DNA of 64,000 bases from Prochlorococcus marinus str. MIT 0918 (lineage in GTDB: Bacteria > Cyanobacteriota > Cyanobacteriia > PCC-6307 > Cyanobiaceae), in assembly GCF_027359415.1 (NCBI RefSeq), contig NZ_CP114780.1, forward strand, positions 1,386,764 to 1,450,763. Direction: 5' to 3'. Made by a program: the position numbers and the translations under genes. The notes beneath the pieces were generated by a model. The model worked only from the letters and a program-made list of their open reading frames with translations, had not been told where the DNA came from and ran no database searches. Of the stretch, positions 37,341 through 46,685 are shown one piece after another. The first letter of the stretch is position 1. Every line of letters starts with the position of its first letter.

Positions 37341-39350
37341 ATGCCATCAGCAGCTGAAATTGCTTGGTTAATTCCATTACTCCCTCTTTTTGGTGCTCTT
37401 TTGACCGGATTGGGGTTAATTAGCTTTAACAGTTCTATTAATCGCTTAAAAAAACCAGTCGCAATAGGTTTGCTTTCTTGTGTAGGTGCTTCTGCGATTG
37501 TGAGTTACGCAGTTCTTTTTGAACAAATTTCAGGAGCCCAACCTGTTGAGCATCTCTTTGTTTGGGCTAGCGCTGGTGACTTTACTTTGCCAATGGGTTA
37601 TGTGGTGGATCCTTTAGGCGCAGTAATGCTTGCTTTGGTTACCACTATTGCTCTTTTGGTGATGGTTTATTCCCACGGATACATGGCTCATGACAAAGGC
37701 TATGTCAGGTTTTTTACTTATTTAGCGTTGTTTAGCAGTTCTATGCTTGGTCTTATTATTAGCCCAAATTTGTTGGAGATATATGTTTTTTGGGAATTAG
37801 TAGGAATGTGTTCTTATTTGTTAGTTGGGTTTTGGTATGACAGAGAAGGAGCAGCTCATGCAGCTCAAAAAGCTTTTGTTGTAAATAGAGTTGGTGACTT
37901 TGGACTTTTATTGGGAATACTGGGTCTCTTCTGGGCTACTGGAAGCTTTGATTTTAATGGGATTGCAGTTGGCCTTTCTGAAGCTATTGAAGGTGGTTCT
38001 GTTCCTCTGTGGGCTGCTTTACTAATTTGTTTTTTGGTTTTTTTAGGTCCTATGGCGAAATCTGCCCAATTCCCATTGCATGTGTGGTTGCCAGATGCGA
38101 TGGAGGGACCAACACCTATATCTGCTTTAATTCATGCGGCAACAATGGTAGCCGCTGGCGTATTTCTAGTGGCAAGACTAGAACCTTTATATAGCCAATT
38201 CCCTCTTATAAATCTTTTAATTGCTGTTATTGGAACCATAACATGTTTTTTAGGGGCATCTATCGCCTTGACTCAGATGGATCTTAAAAAAGGTTTGGCT
38301 TATAGCACTGTTTCTCAATTGGGTTACATGATGCTTGCTATGGGCTGTGGAGCTCCTATTGCTGGGATGTTCCATTTAGTCACTCATGCCTTTTTCAAGG
38401 CAATGCTTTTTTTAGGTTCGGGTTCTGTCATTCATGCCATGGAAGAAGTTGTTGGTCATGAACCAGTTCTTGCTCAAGATATGAGACTCATGGGTGGCTT
38501 GCGTCAAAAAATGCCAATTACTGCAATTACATTTTTAATTGGTTGTATTGCTATTAGCGGTATACCTCCTTTGGCAGGCTTTTGGAGTAAAGATGAAATA
38601 CTGGGCCAAGCTTTTCATTCTTTCCCAATTCTTTGGCTTGCTGGATTTTTGACTGCGGGAATGACTGCTTTTTATATGTTTAGATTGTATTTCCTTACAT
38701 TTGAAGGAACTTTTAGGGGGAACAATGAGGATTTGCAAAATCAGTTATTAGAGTTCGCTAGTAAAGAAAAAGATGATGATGATGCTCATAGTCATCTTTC
38801 AGGAGTTATTCATGAATCAACTTGGCCAATGACAATACCCTTAATAGTTTTAGCTATTCCATCAGTTTTAATTGGCTTTTTAGGTATTCCATGGAGTAGC
38901 GCTTTTGCCAAATTATTAGATTCAGAAGAGGCTATAGAAATGGCAACAAATTTTAGCTGGGGAGATTTCTTGCCATTGGCTTTGGCTTCAGTCACTATTT
39001 CAATTTCCGGTATTTTATTAGCATATTTTTCTTATTATTTAAAACGTATAGACCTTTCCATTATTTTTGCAAAGAGATTTTCATTAGTGAATAGCTTCCT
39101 CTCAAATAAATGGTATCTAGATGATATAAATGAAAAAATATTTGTCCGAGGCAGTAGAAAGCTTGCTCGTGAGGTATTAGAAGTGGATGCAAAGGTTGTC
39201 GATGGTGTTGTTAATTTAACTGGTTTATTGACATTAGGTAGTGGAGAGGGATTGAAATATTTTGAGACGGGTAGAGCTCAATTTTATGCACTGATAGTTT
39301 TCGGCGGAGTAATTGCTTTAGTAGCTCTTTTTGGAGTTTTAGGGAATTAA
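37341..39350 (+). CDS. ndhF: NDH-1 subunit 5 (NdhF)
   Basis: 669 residues of the NuoL/antiporter-like proton-pumping family with about 15-16 membrane segments. Family stretches are EIYVFWELVGMCSYLLVGFW, QKAFVVNRVGDFGLLLGILG, FPLHVWLPDAMEGPTPISALIHAATMVAAGVFLVARL and THAFFKAMLFLGSGSVIHA. The C-terminal part contains the long lateral helix. The length and NdhD pairing fit NdhF1 (respiration and cyclic flow) rather than the CO2-uptake NdhF3/F4, which are longer or lie with cup genes. No cup gene is present. Follows the Z-ISO gene by 34 nt. Confidence 0.96.
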   Translation: MPSAAEIAWLIPLLPLFGALLTGLGLISFNSSINRLKKPVAIGLLSCVGASAIVSYAVLFEQISGAQPVEHLFVWASAGDFTLPMGYVVDPLGAVMLALVTTIALLVMVYSHGYMAHDKGYVRFFTYLALFSSSMLGLIISPNLLEIYVFWELVGMCSYLLVGFWYDREGAAHAAQKAFVVNRVGDFGLLLGILGLFWATGSFDFNGIAVGLSEAIEGGSVPLWAALLICFLVFLGPMAKSAQFPLHVWLPDAMEGPTPISALIHAATMVAAGVFLVARLEPLYSQFPLINLLIAVIGTITCFLGASIALTQMDLKKGLAYSTVSQLGYMMLAMGCGAPIAGMFHLVTHAFFKAMLFLGSGSVIHAMEEVVGHEPVLAQDMRLMGGLRQKMPITAITFLIGCIAISGIPPLAGFWSKDEILGQAFHSFPILWLAGFLTAGMTAFYMFRLYFLTFEGTFRGNNEDLQNQLLEFASKEKDDDDAHSHLSGVIHESTWPMTIPLIVLAIPSVLIGFLGIPWSSAFAKLLDSEEAIEMATNFSWGDFLPLALASVTISISGILLAYFSYYLKRIDLSIIFAKRFSLVNSFLSNKWYLDDINEKIFVRGSRKLAREVLEVDAKVVDGVVNLTGLLTLGSGEGLKYFETGRAQFYALIVFGGVIALVALFGVLGN

Positions 39351-39408
39351 GTTTATTTATATAATTTTATTTGTGTGTGTCATCCCCTATCGATTGGATG
39401 CCAGAGCT

Positions 39409-39439
39409 GTAAGTATTTCTACACTCCAAAAAGAGGAGT
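39409..39439 (+). promoter_or_regulatory. NtcA-like palindrome and small hairpin upstream of ndhD
   Basis: GTA-N8-TAC occurs at 39409-39422, the bare NtcA core; TATTA about 22 nt further on could serve as -10. Immediately after, ACTCC (39423-39427) can pair with GGAGT (39435-39439), which would hide the purine-rich GAGGAG at 39433-39438. The two signals are seen in the sequence; regulation is inference and a 6-bp core is expected by chance several times in 64 kb. Confidence 0.25.
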
Positions 39440-39499
39440 AAAACTTATTAAGTGTTTGATTGCGTGCCAGTTTCAATTTGGGCAACTATCTCTGGACAA

Positions 39500-41131
39500 A
39501 TGCCAGAACCAATTGTGGCAGATTTTCCTTGGCTAAGCCTTTGTATTCTTTTTCCTATAGCAGGTTCCTTGTTAGTCCCTTTTATTCCAGATGAAGGGGA
39601 GGGGAAACAAGTTAGATGGTATGCCCTAGCGATTGCTTTAATTACTTTTTTAATTTCGATTGGGGCTTATTTAAAAGGGTATGACCCATCCATTGAAGGA
39701 TTGCAGCTTTCAGAAAGGGTGTCTTGGTTGCCAGAATTAGGACTTGCTTGGGCTGTCGGTGCTGATGGCCTATCAATGCCTCTTATTCTTCTCACTAGTT
39801 TTATAACTGCTTTGGCTGTCCTTGCAGCTTGGCCAGTAAGTTTTAAGCCAAAATTATTTTTCTTTTTGATTTTGGCTATGGATGGAGGCCAGATTGCAGT
39901 TTTTGCAGTTCAAGATATGCTTCTTTTCTTTTTAGCGTGGGAATTAGAGCTATTACCAGTTTATTTATTGTTGGCCATTTGGGGAGGTAAAAAAAGACAA
40001 TATGCGGCTACTAAATTCATCATTTATACGGCAGGAAGTTCTTTATTTATTCTTATTGCAGGATTAGCAATGGGATTTTTTGGAGGGGGTTCGCCTAATT
40101 TTGAATTTACTCATTTAGCTAATCAAAATTTTGGAACAGGATTCCAATTATTATGTTATGCCGGCTTACTTATAGCTTTTGGAGTCAAACTTCCAATAGT
40201 ACCTTTGCATACTTGGTTGCCAGATGCCCATGGTGAGGCAACTGCTCCAGTCCATATGCTTCTGGCAGGAATTTTATTAAAAATGGGTGGCTATGCACTT
40301 TTAAGATTTAATGCTCAATTGTTGCCAGATGCCCACGCGCAATTTGCACCATTATTAATAGTTCTTGGAGTAGTAAATATTATTTATGCTGCATTGACTT
40401 CATTTGCTCAACGTAATTTGAAGAGGAAGATAGCGTATAGCTCAATAAGCCATATGGGTTTTGTATTAATAGGCATAGGCAGTTTTAGTTCTTTAGGAAC
40501 TAGTGGCGCGATGCTTCAAATGATTAGTCATGGATTGATAGGGGCTAGCCTTTTCTTTTTAGTAGGTGCAACTTATGACCGCACTCATACACTTCAACTG
40601 AATGAGATGGGAGGTGTAGGTCAGAAAATGAGAATTATGTTTGCACTTTGGACTGTTTGCTCGTTAGCTTCGCTGGCTTTGCCAGGGATGAGTGGCTTTG
40701 TTTCAGAACTAATGGTCTTTGCTGGATTTGTAACAGATGATGTTTATACTTTGCCATTTAGAATTGTAATAGCTTCTCTTGCAGCAGTAGGTGTAATTCT
40801 TACACCAATATATTTACTTTCTATGCTTAGAGAAATCTTTTTTGGTAAGGAAAATGTAGAGCTTATAACTAAAAGGGAACTTGTAGATGCAGAACCTAGA
40901 GAAATTTATATTATTGCTAGTCTGCTTGTTCCTATTATTGGGATTGGCTTATATCCGAGAATAATGACAGAGACTTATTCTATGTCTATAGATGGATTAG
41001 TTGGAAGAGATATTCTTGCTATTGAAAGAATGACATCTGACTCTAATAAAATTCTTGGTAATAAAAAACTTCTATTACCTTCTCAATCAACTCCTAAGTT
41101 GAATATCTATACTTCTAATCGTAATTTATAA
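39500..41131 (+). CDS. ndhD: NDH-1 subunit 4 (NdhD)
   Basis: 543 residues from ATG 39500 ([20 protein letters not shown]), close to homologue length. A GTG at 39452 in frame has a better-placed purine-rich tract, so the start is uncertain. About 14 membrane helices; [25 protein letters not shown] contains the conserved Glu, [42 protein letters not shown] the Lys/His channel, and [16 protein letters not shown]. The NuoM-like pump partner of NdhF. The C-terminal tail is hydrophilic. Confidence 0.95.
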   Translation: MPEPIVADFPWLSLCILFPIAGSLLVPFIPDEGEGKQVRWYALAIALITFLISIGAYLKGYDPSIEGLQLSERVSWLPELGLAWAVGADGLSMPLILLTSFITALAVLAAWPVSFKPKLFFFLILAMDGGQIAVFAVQDMLLFFLAWELELLPVYLLLAIWGGKKRQYAATKFIIYTAGSSLFILIAGLAMGFFGGGSPNFEFTHLANQNFGTGFQLLCYAGLLIAFGVKLPIVPLHTWLPDAHGEATAPVHMLLAGILLKMGGYALLRFNAQLLPDAHAQFAPLLIVLGVVNIIYAALTSFAQRNLKRKIAYSSISHMGFVLIGIGSFSSLGTSGAMLQMISHGLIGASLFFLVGATYDRTHTLQLNEMGGVGQKMRIMFALWTVCSLASLALPGMSGFVSELMVFAGFVTDDVYTLPFRIVIASLAAVGVILTPIYLLSMLREIFFGKENVELITKRELVDAEPREIYIIASLLVPIIGIGLYPRIMTETYSMSIDGLVGRDILAIERMTSDSNKILGNKKLLLPSQSTPKLNIYTSNRNL

Positions 41132-41172
41132 TTTAAGACTTTTCATTTAAAAAATATTTATCAACTAATTAT

Positions 41173-41199
41173 AAGGACTCTTCTTTTAAGAGTTTTTCT
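41173..41199 (+). terminator. Rho-independent terminator-like hairpin after ndhD
   Basis: ACTCTT (41177-41182) pairs with AAGAGT (41188-41193) over a 5-nt T-rich loop; two G-T and two A-T pairs extend it outward. The descending side runs into TTTTTCTATTG. It lies about 40 nt after the ndhD stop and about 100 nt before scpA, so it probably ends the ndhF-ndhD transcript. Confidence 0.6.
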
Positions 41200-41298
41200 A
41201 TTGGGAAGTAGTTTTTAGAAAATTAAGTATTTACTTTGTATTCTTCTATGGCATTAAGCCAATAGTCTCGTTAACTTTTCTGCAGAGGGATTTAAATC

Positions 41299-42177
41299 TT
41301 GCCTGCTGAAGGTTTACAAACTAGTTCGAGTTCTGGAGCAAGACTTGCTATACGCCTTTTGCAAGATGCTGCTGAAAATGGTGATATTGATCCTTGGGAT
41401 ATTGATGTTATTCCTGTGATAGATGGTTTTTTGGATCAATTGCGATTAAGAATAGAATTGCCTCGAAAAGCATTATCAGTATCTGGCGGATCTTTTGAAA
41501 GAGATTTAGCTGAAAGTAGTGAGGCTTTTTTGGCAGCTTCTGTTTTGGTAAGTTTAAAGTCGCAGGTTTTGGAGTCAGATACTTTTCCTGTTGAAGATTT
41601 GGAAGAAAACTTCGACTTATCTTTTGCGGAACAAGGTTTGCTTGATCCTAGGCTGGATTTACCTCGCAACCCTGAGAGGCATCTATATAGGCGCCCAGTA
41701 GCTCCACCCCCACTCAAGAGAGCGGTCTCTCTTGGAGAGCTTATAGAGCAGCTTGAGTCTATTGCGGAGACCATTGAGGCGGATGAGCTTCAAAGTAGAA
41801 GAAAAAGAAGAAGCAAGCGATTTAGCGATAAGCAAATTATTGAACAAGTGACTGCTCTTGCTCATAGAGAAAAATTACCTGAGACAACAGCTGCTTTGGG
41901 AATATTTCTTGGGAATTGGGAGCAAGCTCTTCATTGGATAGATTTTGATTTATGTGTAAAGAGTTGGGCTGATAAGGCATCTTCAGATTTAGATAGTGAT
42001 CGAGTTGGAGTTTTTTGGGCTTTGCTTTTTTTATCTTCACAAGGCAAAATTGAGCTGAAACAGGAAGGTTCTTTATATGCTCCTTTGAGATTGCGAAGAA
42101 TTCTTGAGCCTGGAATGATTGCTCAATTACCTTTAAATAATATTGACGTGACAGCTACTTCTCCGGCTGCAGCCTAA
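41299..42177 (+). CDS. scpA: Segregation and condensation protein ScpA
   Basis: 292-residue kleisin subunit of the bacterial SMC-ScpAB condensin. It starts with TTG; RLAIRLLQDAAENGDIDPWDIDVIPVIDGFLDQL is the conserved N-terminal SMC-neck-binding region, FLAASVLVSLKSQVLES follows, and the C-terminal winged helix contains RVGVFWALLFLSSQGKIELKQEGSLYAPL. The middle is charged and Arg/Lys-rich (SRRKRRSKRFS). Isolated from scpB and smc here. It reads rightward into the nucleotidyltransferase gene after 58 nt. Confidence 0.92.
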   Translation: MPAEGLQTSSSSGARLAIRLLQDAAENGDIDPWDIDVIPVIDGFLDQLRLRIELPRKALSVSGGSFERDLAESSEAFLAASVLVSLKSQVLESDTFPVEDLEENFDLSFAEQGLLDPRLDLPRNPERHLYRRPVAPPPLKRAVSLGELIEQLESIAETIEADELQSRRKRRSKRFSDKQIIEQVTALAHREKLPETTAALGIFLGNWEQALHWIDFDLCVKSWADKASSDLDSDRVGVFWALLFLSSQGKIELKQEGSLYAPLRLRRILEPGMIAQLPLNNIDVTATSPAAA

Positions 42178-42235
42178 GAGGTGGTATATATATCATTCTA
42201 ATTTGGCCTAATTTATAGGGAGGCCTTGAACGCCT

Positions 42236-43414
42236 ATGAAGGCGATGATACTTGCGGCAGGGAAGGGCACGCGTGTCCAGCCAATCACTCATGTGATTCC
42301 CAAGCCCATGATTCCAATTCTTCAAAAACCAGTTATGGAGTTCTTATTAGAACTTCTTAAAGAACATGGTTTTACAGAGGTAATGGTTAATGTTTCTCAT
42401 CTTGCTGAAGAAATTGAGAATTATTTTCGGGATGGACAAAGATTTGGAGTAGAGATTGCATATAGTTTTGAAGGGAGAATACAAGATGGTGAATTGATAG
42501 GAGATGCTCTGGGATCAGCAGGAGGATTGAAAAAGATCCAAGATTTTCAAAAGTTTTTTGATGATACTTTTGTGGTTTTATGTGGCGATGCATTAATAGA
42601 TTTAGATCTTTCTAAAGCTGTTAAATCTCATAAAGAGAATGGAGCATTAGCCACTTTGATTACAAAAAATGTCCCTAAAGATCAAGTAAGTAGTTACGGT
42701 GTTGTAGTTAGTGATGATCAAAATAGAGTTAAAGCATTCCAAGAAAAACCTACTATTGATTTAGCTTTAAGTAATAATATTAATACAGGTATATATTTAT
42801 TTGAGCCTGAGATCTTTGATTATATACCTTCAAATCAACCATATGATATTGGAGCAGATCTTTTCCCTAAGTTAGTTGAGATTGGAGCTCCATTTTATGC
42901 ATTATCTATGGATTTTGAGTGGGTTGATATAGGAAAAGTTCCTGACTATTGGAAGGCAATTCGTAGTGTCCTCTTGGGTGAAGTACGGCAAGTTGAAGTG
43001 CCAGGCAAAGAGATTCGGCCAGGTATTTTTGCTGGTTTAAATGTTGCAGCTAACTGGGATAAAATTAATGTGAAAGGACCTGTATATGTAGGAGGAATGA
43101 CTAGGATTGAAGATGGAACAACTATTATTGGACCTTCCATGATTGGACCAAGTTGTTGTATTTGCGAAGGATCAACAATTGATAATTCAATTATTTTCGA
43201 TTATTCAAGGATAGGACCAGGGGTTCAACTTGTTGAGAAATTAGTTTTCGGACGATATTGTGTGGATAAAAATGGTGATCACTTTGATTTACAAGAAGCA
43301 GCTCTTGATTGGTTGATCACTGATGCACGTAGACAAGATTTAGGTGAACCATCTCCTCAACAAAAAGCGATGGCAGAGCTGTTGGGTACAGATCTAATTA
43401 GTACAGGAAGTTAA
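42236..43414 (+). CDS. NDP-sugar synthase (mannose-1-phosphate guanylyltransferase-like)
   Basis: 392 residues: N-terminal nucleotidyltransferase Rossmann-like domain with MKAMILAAGKGTRVQPITHVIPKPMIPI (the GxGTRxxPLT-like signature), ALGSAGGLKKI and DTFVVLCGDALIDLDLS, GIYLFEP and DIGKVPDYWKA, then a left-handed beta-helix C-terminus with repeated hexapeptides (GGMTRIEDGTTIIGPSMIGPSC). It uses sugar-1-phosphate and an NTP; the nucleotide and sugar (GDP-mannose, or dTDP/UDP-glucose) cannot be fixed from sequence. A similar single gene is widespread in cyanobacteria. Confidence 0.88.
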   Translation: MKAMILAAGKGTRVQPITHVIPKPMIPILQKPVMEFLLELLKEHGFTEVMVNVSHLAEEIENYFRDGQRFGVEIAYSFEGRIQDGELIGDALGSAGGLKKIQDFQKFFDDTFVVLCGDALIDLDLSKAVKSHKENGALATLITKNVPKDQVSSYGVVVSDDQNRVKAFQEKPTIDLALSNNINTGIYLFEPEIFDYIPSNQPYDIGADLFPKLVEIGAPFYALSMDFEWVDIGKVPDYWKAIRSVLLGEVRQVEVPGKEIRPGIFAGLNVAANWDKINVKGPVYVGGMTRIEDGTTIIGPSMIGPSCCICEGSTIDNSIIFDYSRIGPGVQLVEKLVFGRYCVDKNGDHFDLQEAALDWLITDARRQDLGEPSPQQKAMAELLGTDLISTGS

Positions 43415-44325
43415 ATATTTGCCTCTTCAATTATTGATAAAATGCTTCTTTCAGCTTTGATAGCCATTATATGAACACCTTTTGCTATTCCCACAAAGCT
43501 TTTTACTTGTTCAGCTGCAATTAATATTCCTTCTAAAGCAGGGTTTGTTGAATTTTCCAGTCTGTGAATTATTTCGTTTGGTATGCATGCACCTGGAACT
43601 ACTTTATTTATAAATTGAGCGTTTTTCGCAGATTTTAATAAGAAAACTCCTGCAAGAACAGGCAATTCAAGAGGCTCAGCCACTTCTCGGCAAAAATTCT
43701 CTAATACGTTTGGACTCATAACCATCTGTGATTGGATAAAGCGAGCCCCTGCATTTTTCTTTCTTTCCAATCTTTTTCTAAGACTTCCAAAATTTTTGCA
43801 ATTTGGATCTGCAGCTGTTCCTGGATATAAATTTGTTGCCCCATCTTTTAACAAACCTGATGTTGGATCTTGACCAAGATTGAATGCAGAAATTTGTTTT
43901 AGCAGTTGAACTGATTCGTAGTCATGAACTGGTCTTGCATTTGGTTGGTCGCCTACTCGAACAGGATCACCGGTTAGACATAATACATTCTTAATTCCAA
44001 GTGCATTGGCGCCAAGGATTTCAGCTTGTAATGCAATTCGATTTTTATCGCGACATGCTATTTGTAAAACAGGTTCAAGCTTTGATTCTAAAAGTAATTT
44101 GCATACAGCTAGACTGCTCATTCTCATAATTGCTCGACTTCCATCAGTAACATTTATTGCATCTACTTTCCCTGCAAGAAGTTTTGCCGTATCAATTGTT
44201 TGAGAAGCATTCCCTCCCCTGGGGGGCATGACTTCAGCAGTAATCGTAATACCAGGCGATTTTAGTGATTTTTGTAAGTTGGATTCCAATTTCTTTTTTA
44301 TTAGAAAATTACTATTACTTATCAA
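43411..44325 (-). CDS. metF: Methylenetetrahydrofolate reductase
   Basis: Reduces 5,10-methylene-THF to 5-methyl-THF for methionine synthesis. 304 residues of the FAD-binding (beta/alpha)8 MetF fold: ITAEVMPPRGGNASQTIDTAKLL, AINVTDGSRAIMRMSSLAVCKLL, PVLQIACRDKNRIALQAEILGANALGIKNVLCLTGDPVR, GARFIQSQMVMSP and LPVLAGVFLLKSA. The cyanobacterial form differs from E. coli in small details but keeps the substrate Glu near the N-terminus (AEVMPP). Leftward; its 3' end overlaps the NDP-sugar synthase 3' end by 4 nt. Confidence 0.92.
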   Translation of the reverse strand: MISNSNFLIKKKLESNLQKSLKSPGITITAEVMPPRGGNASQTIDTAKLLAGKVDAINVTDGSRAIMRMSSLAVCKLLLESKLEPVLQIACRDKNRIALQAEILGANALGIKNVLCLTGDPVRVGDQPNARPVHDYESVQLLKQISAFNLGQDPTSGLLKDGATNLYPGTAADPNCKNFGSLRKRLERKKNAGARFIQSQMVMSPNVLENFCREVAEPLELPVLAGVFLLKSAKNAQFINKVVPGACIPNEIIHRLENSTNPALEGILIAAEQVKSFVGIAKGVHIMAIKAERSILSIIEEANI

Positions 44326-44357
44326 TGACCCTAGCTTGCGTAATATGAATTAGATAA

Positions 44358-44660
44358 GTGGATATGGAGGGCATGTTTTCAGGAGAATTCTCCAAATCGG
44401 TTCAAATGTCCCTTTCGGCAAGGGAGATGGAGATTATTGAACTTGTGGCGGATGGTTTAACAAACCAAGAAATAGCTCAAAGATTAACTATCAGTAAACG
44501 AACTGTAGATAATCATGTGAGCAATATGTTTACGAAAACAGGTTCTAAAAACAGAGTCGCGCTTTTGAATTGGGCTATGGACCACGGCAAAATCTGTCGA
44601 GATGGCTTTAATTGCTGTTCTTTGCCTGACGACGAAGACCCTTCTTTGAACGATAGTTGA
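44358..44660 (+). CDS. LuxR-type HTH regulator, PedR-like
   Basis: 100 residues with no receiver domain; a single LuxR/NarL HTH occupies residues about 17-80: SLSAREMEIIELVADGLTNQEIAQRLTISKRTVDNHVSNMFTKTGSKNRVALLNWAMDHG, then DGFNCCSLPDDED with a Cys pair. The stand-alone design and CC-containing tail resemble Synechocystis PedR (Ssl0564), a regulator switched by photosynthetic electron flow through thioredoxin-linked redox. GTG start 32 nt from the divergent metF; in-frame ATGs at 44364 and 44373 are possible. The name PedR is by similarity. Confidence 0.8.
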   Translation: MDMEGMFSGEFSKSVQMSLSAREMEIIELVADGLTNQEIAQRLTISKRTVDNHVSNMFTKTGSKNRVALLNWAMDHGKICRDGFNCCSLPDDEDPSLNDS

Positions 44661-44802
44661 TCTCTAAAGGATTAAACCCTGGCAAGTCAAGCAATGAATA
44701 TTCATCTGCAGCGATTTCCAGTAGCTCTGCATAATCTATACAAGCCTCACGATCAGAGCATGTAAAACGGAGTATTCCGTCTATGTCATATAAGCCATAC
44801 AA
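44608..44802 (-). CDS. Conserved small hypothetical protein overlapping the PedR-like gene
   Basis: 64 residues, TTG start, pattern MYGLYDIDGILRFTCSDREACIDYAELLEI with two Cys; the tail is basic (YRSKKGLRRQAKNSN). I know such short proteins from marine picocyanobacteria but no function. Its 3' end overlaps the convergent PedR-like gene by 53 nt. The upstream 96 nt contain the CYTH-gene hairpin. It could be a shadow ORF, although the sequence is not of low complexity. Confidence 0.6.
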   Translation of the reverse strand: MYGLYDIDGILRFTCSDREACIDYAELLEIAADEYSLLDLPGFNPLEINYRSKKGLRRQAKNSN

Positions 44803-44860
44803 GGCGAGAGCTCCTTTGACAATGATCAGCGCATTAATAAAGGGGAATAAGCGAGATCGG

Positions 44861-44897
44861 GAATATAAAGAGAATCTAAAGGATCTTCTTTATATTC
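44861..44897 (-). terminator. Hairpin behind the CYTH gene
   Basis: GAATATAAAGA (44861-44871) pairs perfectly with TCTTTATATTC (44887-44897) around a 15-nt loop. It lies immediately after the 3' end (44899) of the leftward CYTH gene, so it may end the gltA/ndhAIGE/nadK/CYTH series. There is no run of T after the stem, so it might equally protect the mRNA end. Confidence 0.4.
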
Positions 44898-44898
44898 T

Positions 44899-45399
44899 CT
44901 ACATAATGTGTAGATTTTGTTTTTCTTCTTGAGACCAATCAGATATTGGAGATTGAGCAAGACTGGCATTGCTCAGGCTTTTGATACCTGTAATTTCCTT
45001 TATGCACCAATTTGGCTTTTTTATCAGATCTTGTTCAGTAGCTAATTCAATTTCTGCAATGATTAGAGGGTGATTATTGCCTTGAAAACAGTCCACCACC
45101 CATTCTTTTGAAAGGTAGTTGATGATATACCTTCTTTTAATGATTTTTTTTGAGACAAGTTTCCATATTGATTCAGCTTCTTCTATAGGAATTTGATATT
45201 CAAATTCATAATTCGTTAGTTTCCCTATTAATGCTTTTAGTGTTAGTAGAGCTTTTTTGTTATTAGTGATACGGATTCTCGTAATCCATTCATCAAAATT
45301 GGTTGATAAATAACCTTGTTTTATCTCTTCAAAGCTATTTATAGATTTTTTCCAGTTTTGACCTTTAACAATGAAACGTCGTTCAATTTCTTTGCCCAT
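44899..45399 (-). CDS. CYTH-domain (triphosphate tunnel metalloenzyme) protein
   Basis: 166 residues of the CYTH fold: MGKEIERRFIVKG gives the ExER signature for divalent metals and triphosphate, followed by KQGYLSTN, WITRIRITNNKKALLTLKA, NYEFEYQIP and the C-terminal AEIELATEQDLIKKPNWCIKEITG. Bacterial members hydrolyse inorganic triphosphate or act as adenylate cyclase; the short size fits triphosphatase. It lies 5 nt after nadK on the same strand. Confidence 0.88.
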   Translation of the reverse strand: MGKEIERRFIVKGQNWKKSINSFEEIKQGYLSTNFDEWITRIRITNNKKALLTLKALIGKLTNYEFEYQIPIEEAESIWKLVSKKIIKRRYIINYLSKEWVVDCFQGNNHPLIIAEIELATEQDLIKKPNWCIKEITGIKSLSNASLAQSPISDWSQEEKQNLHIM

Positions 45400-45404
45400 T
45401 GTAA

Positions 45405-46322
45405 TTAATCAACTTTGGAACTATTAGCTAGGCTGCCAGCCCAATGTAGTTTTTGCGTTAGTGTCATGTAATAAGAAGGTTTTTCTTTTAAAACAAGCAT
45501 TTGAGCATCAGTACGTGCTTTTTGAATAAAACATCTGTCTTTTGAAGTAAGGACAGCATTACCAACTCCGTCTTGCCAAATTTTTACTTTTTGACTTTTA
45601 CCTTCTAATGGTTTGATAACTAATTGTGATTGGGATGGGATAACTATTGGCCTGCTTGAGAGACTCATTGGGCAAATTGGACTAATTATGATGGCATCTA
45701 TTTCAGGATGAAGGATAGGTCCGCCTGTCGCTATTGCATAAGCTGTTGAGCCAGTTGGAGTAGCTAATATCAAACCGTCTCCTCTATAAATATCTACTGC
45801 TTCACCATCAACTTCAATTTCCAGAGAACAAGTTGGAGAGATTTCATCACGATAAGAACGGAAATAAATATCATTTAATGCCCAAAAGAGATTTCTGGAT
45901 TGGGTTTGATTATTCTCTTTATAATTAAATTCTAAATATGCTTCGAGCATCATTCTATGTTCAATTTTAAATTGATTTAATTGAATTTTTTCCCATAAAG
46001 ACTTATCTCTTAATAGCTTCCAATCATGAGTTAAAAAACCAAGATTTCCACCAACATTAAAACTTAAAATAGGGACATTATGCATTGAAAGATGTCTTGC
46101 AGCGCCAAGTATTGTTCCATCTCCTCCTAATACTAAGGCTAAATCGGGTATTAATTCTTTATTGGAAGAGTTTAGAATTGGGAAAGATTTGTTTTCTGAG
46201 CAACTTTCTAAAATAATTACTTTTATTCCTTGCGATTTAAGTATTTTTGAACAATAATCTGCTTCTGTTGCTGCATGTTTATTTTTTGATTTATATATTA
46301 ACCATATTAAATCTAATTTCAT
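45405..46322 (-). CDS. nadK: NAD+ kinase
   Basis: Phosphorylates NAD to NADP using ATP or polyphosphate. 305 residues with LALVLGGDGTILGAARHL (GGDGT motif at about 65-69), PILSFNVGGNLGFLTHDW, and DGLILATPTGSTAYAIATGGPILHPEIDAIIISPICPMSLSSRPIVIP. A neighbour of a triphosphatase-like gene and, 12 nt away, ndhE; NADP supply is relevant to photosynthetic electron transport. Cyanobacteria often carry two NadK forms; this is one of them. Confidence 0.95.
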   Translation of the reverse strand: MKLDLIWLIYKSKNKHAATEADYCSKILKSQGIKVIILESCSENKSFPILNSSNKELIPDLALVLGGDGTILGAARHLSMHNVPILSFNVGGNLGFLTHDWKLLRDKSLWEKIQLNQFKIEHRMMLEAYLEFNYKENNQTQSRNLFWALNDIYFRSYRDEISPTCSLEIEVDGEAVDIYRGDGLILATPTGSTAYAIATGGPILHPEIDAIIISPICPMSLSSRPIVIPSQSQLVIKPLEGKSQKVKIWQDGVGNAVLTSKDRCFIQKARTDAQMLVLKEKPSYYMTLTQKLHWAGSLANSSKVD

Positions 46323-46334
46323 ATTTTTAATTTA

Positions 46335-46661
46335 TTACCATTTTAGTAAGTTAAAACTTTCCATATCCACTGTAGTTCTATTTCTATATAAAGAAAGTAA
46401 AATTGCAAGACCTACAGCTGCTTCAGCTGCGGCTACAGTGATTACAAAAACAGTAAAGACCTGACCTCTAATTAGATCACCATCTATATAAGAAGAGAAT
46501 GCCATCATATTTATATTTACTGCATTTAACATTAATTCTATGCTCATTAATACTCGAACTGCATTTCTACTATTAATGAGCCCCCAAACACCTATACAGA
46601 ATAATATTGAAGCAACTAATAAATAAGCTTCGAGAGGTATCGGTGCTTCAGAGTTAATCAT
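46335..46661 (-). CDS. ndhE: NDH-1 subunit 4L (NdhE)
   Basis: 108 residues with three membrane helices (about 10-28, 37-60, 69-95), NuoK-like. The conserved Glu is in VRVLMSIELMLNAVNINMMAFS, a second in VTVAAAEAAVGLAILLSLYR. Adjacent membrane subunits are ndhG (upstream) and ndhA/I. The start is 38 nt after ndhG, across the large inverted repeat. The next gene downstream is nadK. Confidence 0.96.
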   Translation of the reverse strand: MINSEAPIPLEAYLLVASILFCIGVWGLINSRNAVRVLMSIELMLNAVNINMMAFSSYIDGDLIRGQVFTVFVITVAAAEAAVGLAILLSLYRNRTTVDMESFNLLKW

Positions 46662-46685
46662 CAGTTGATTTGATTAAGTTTAAAC

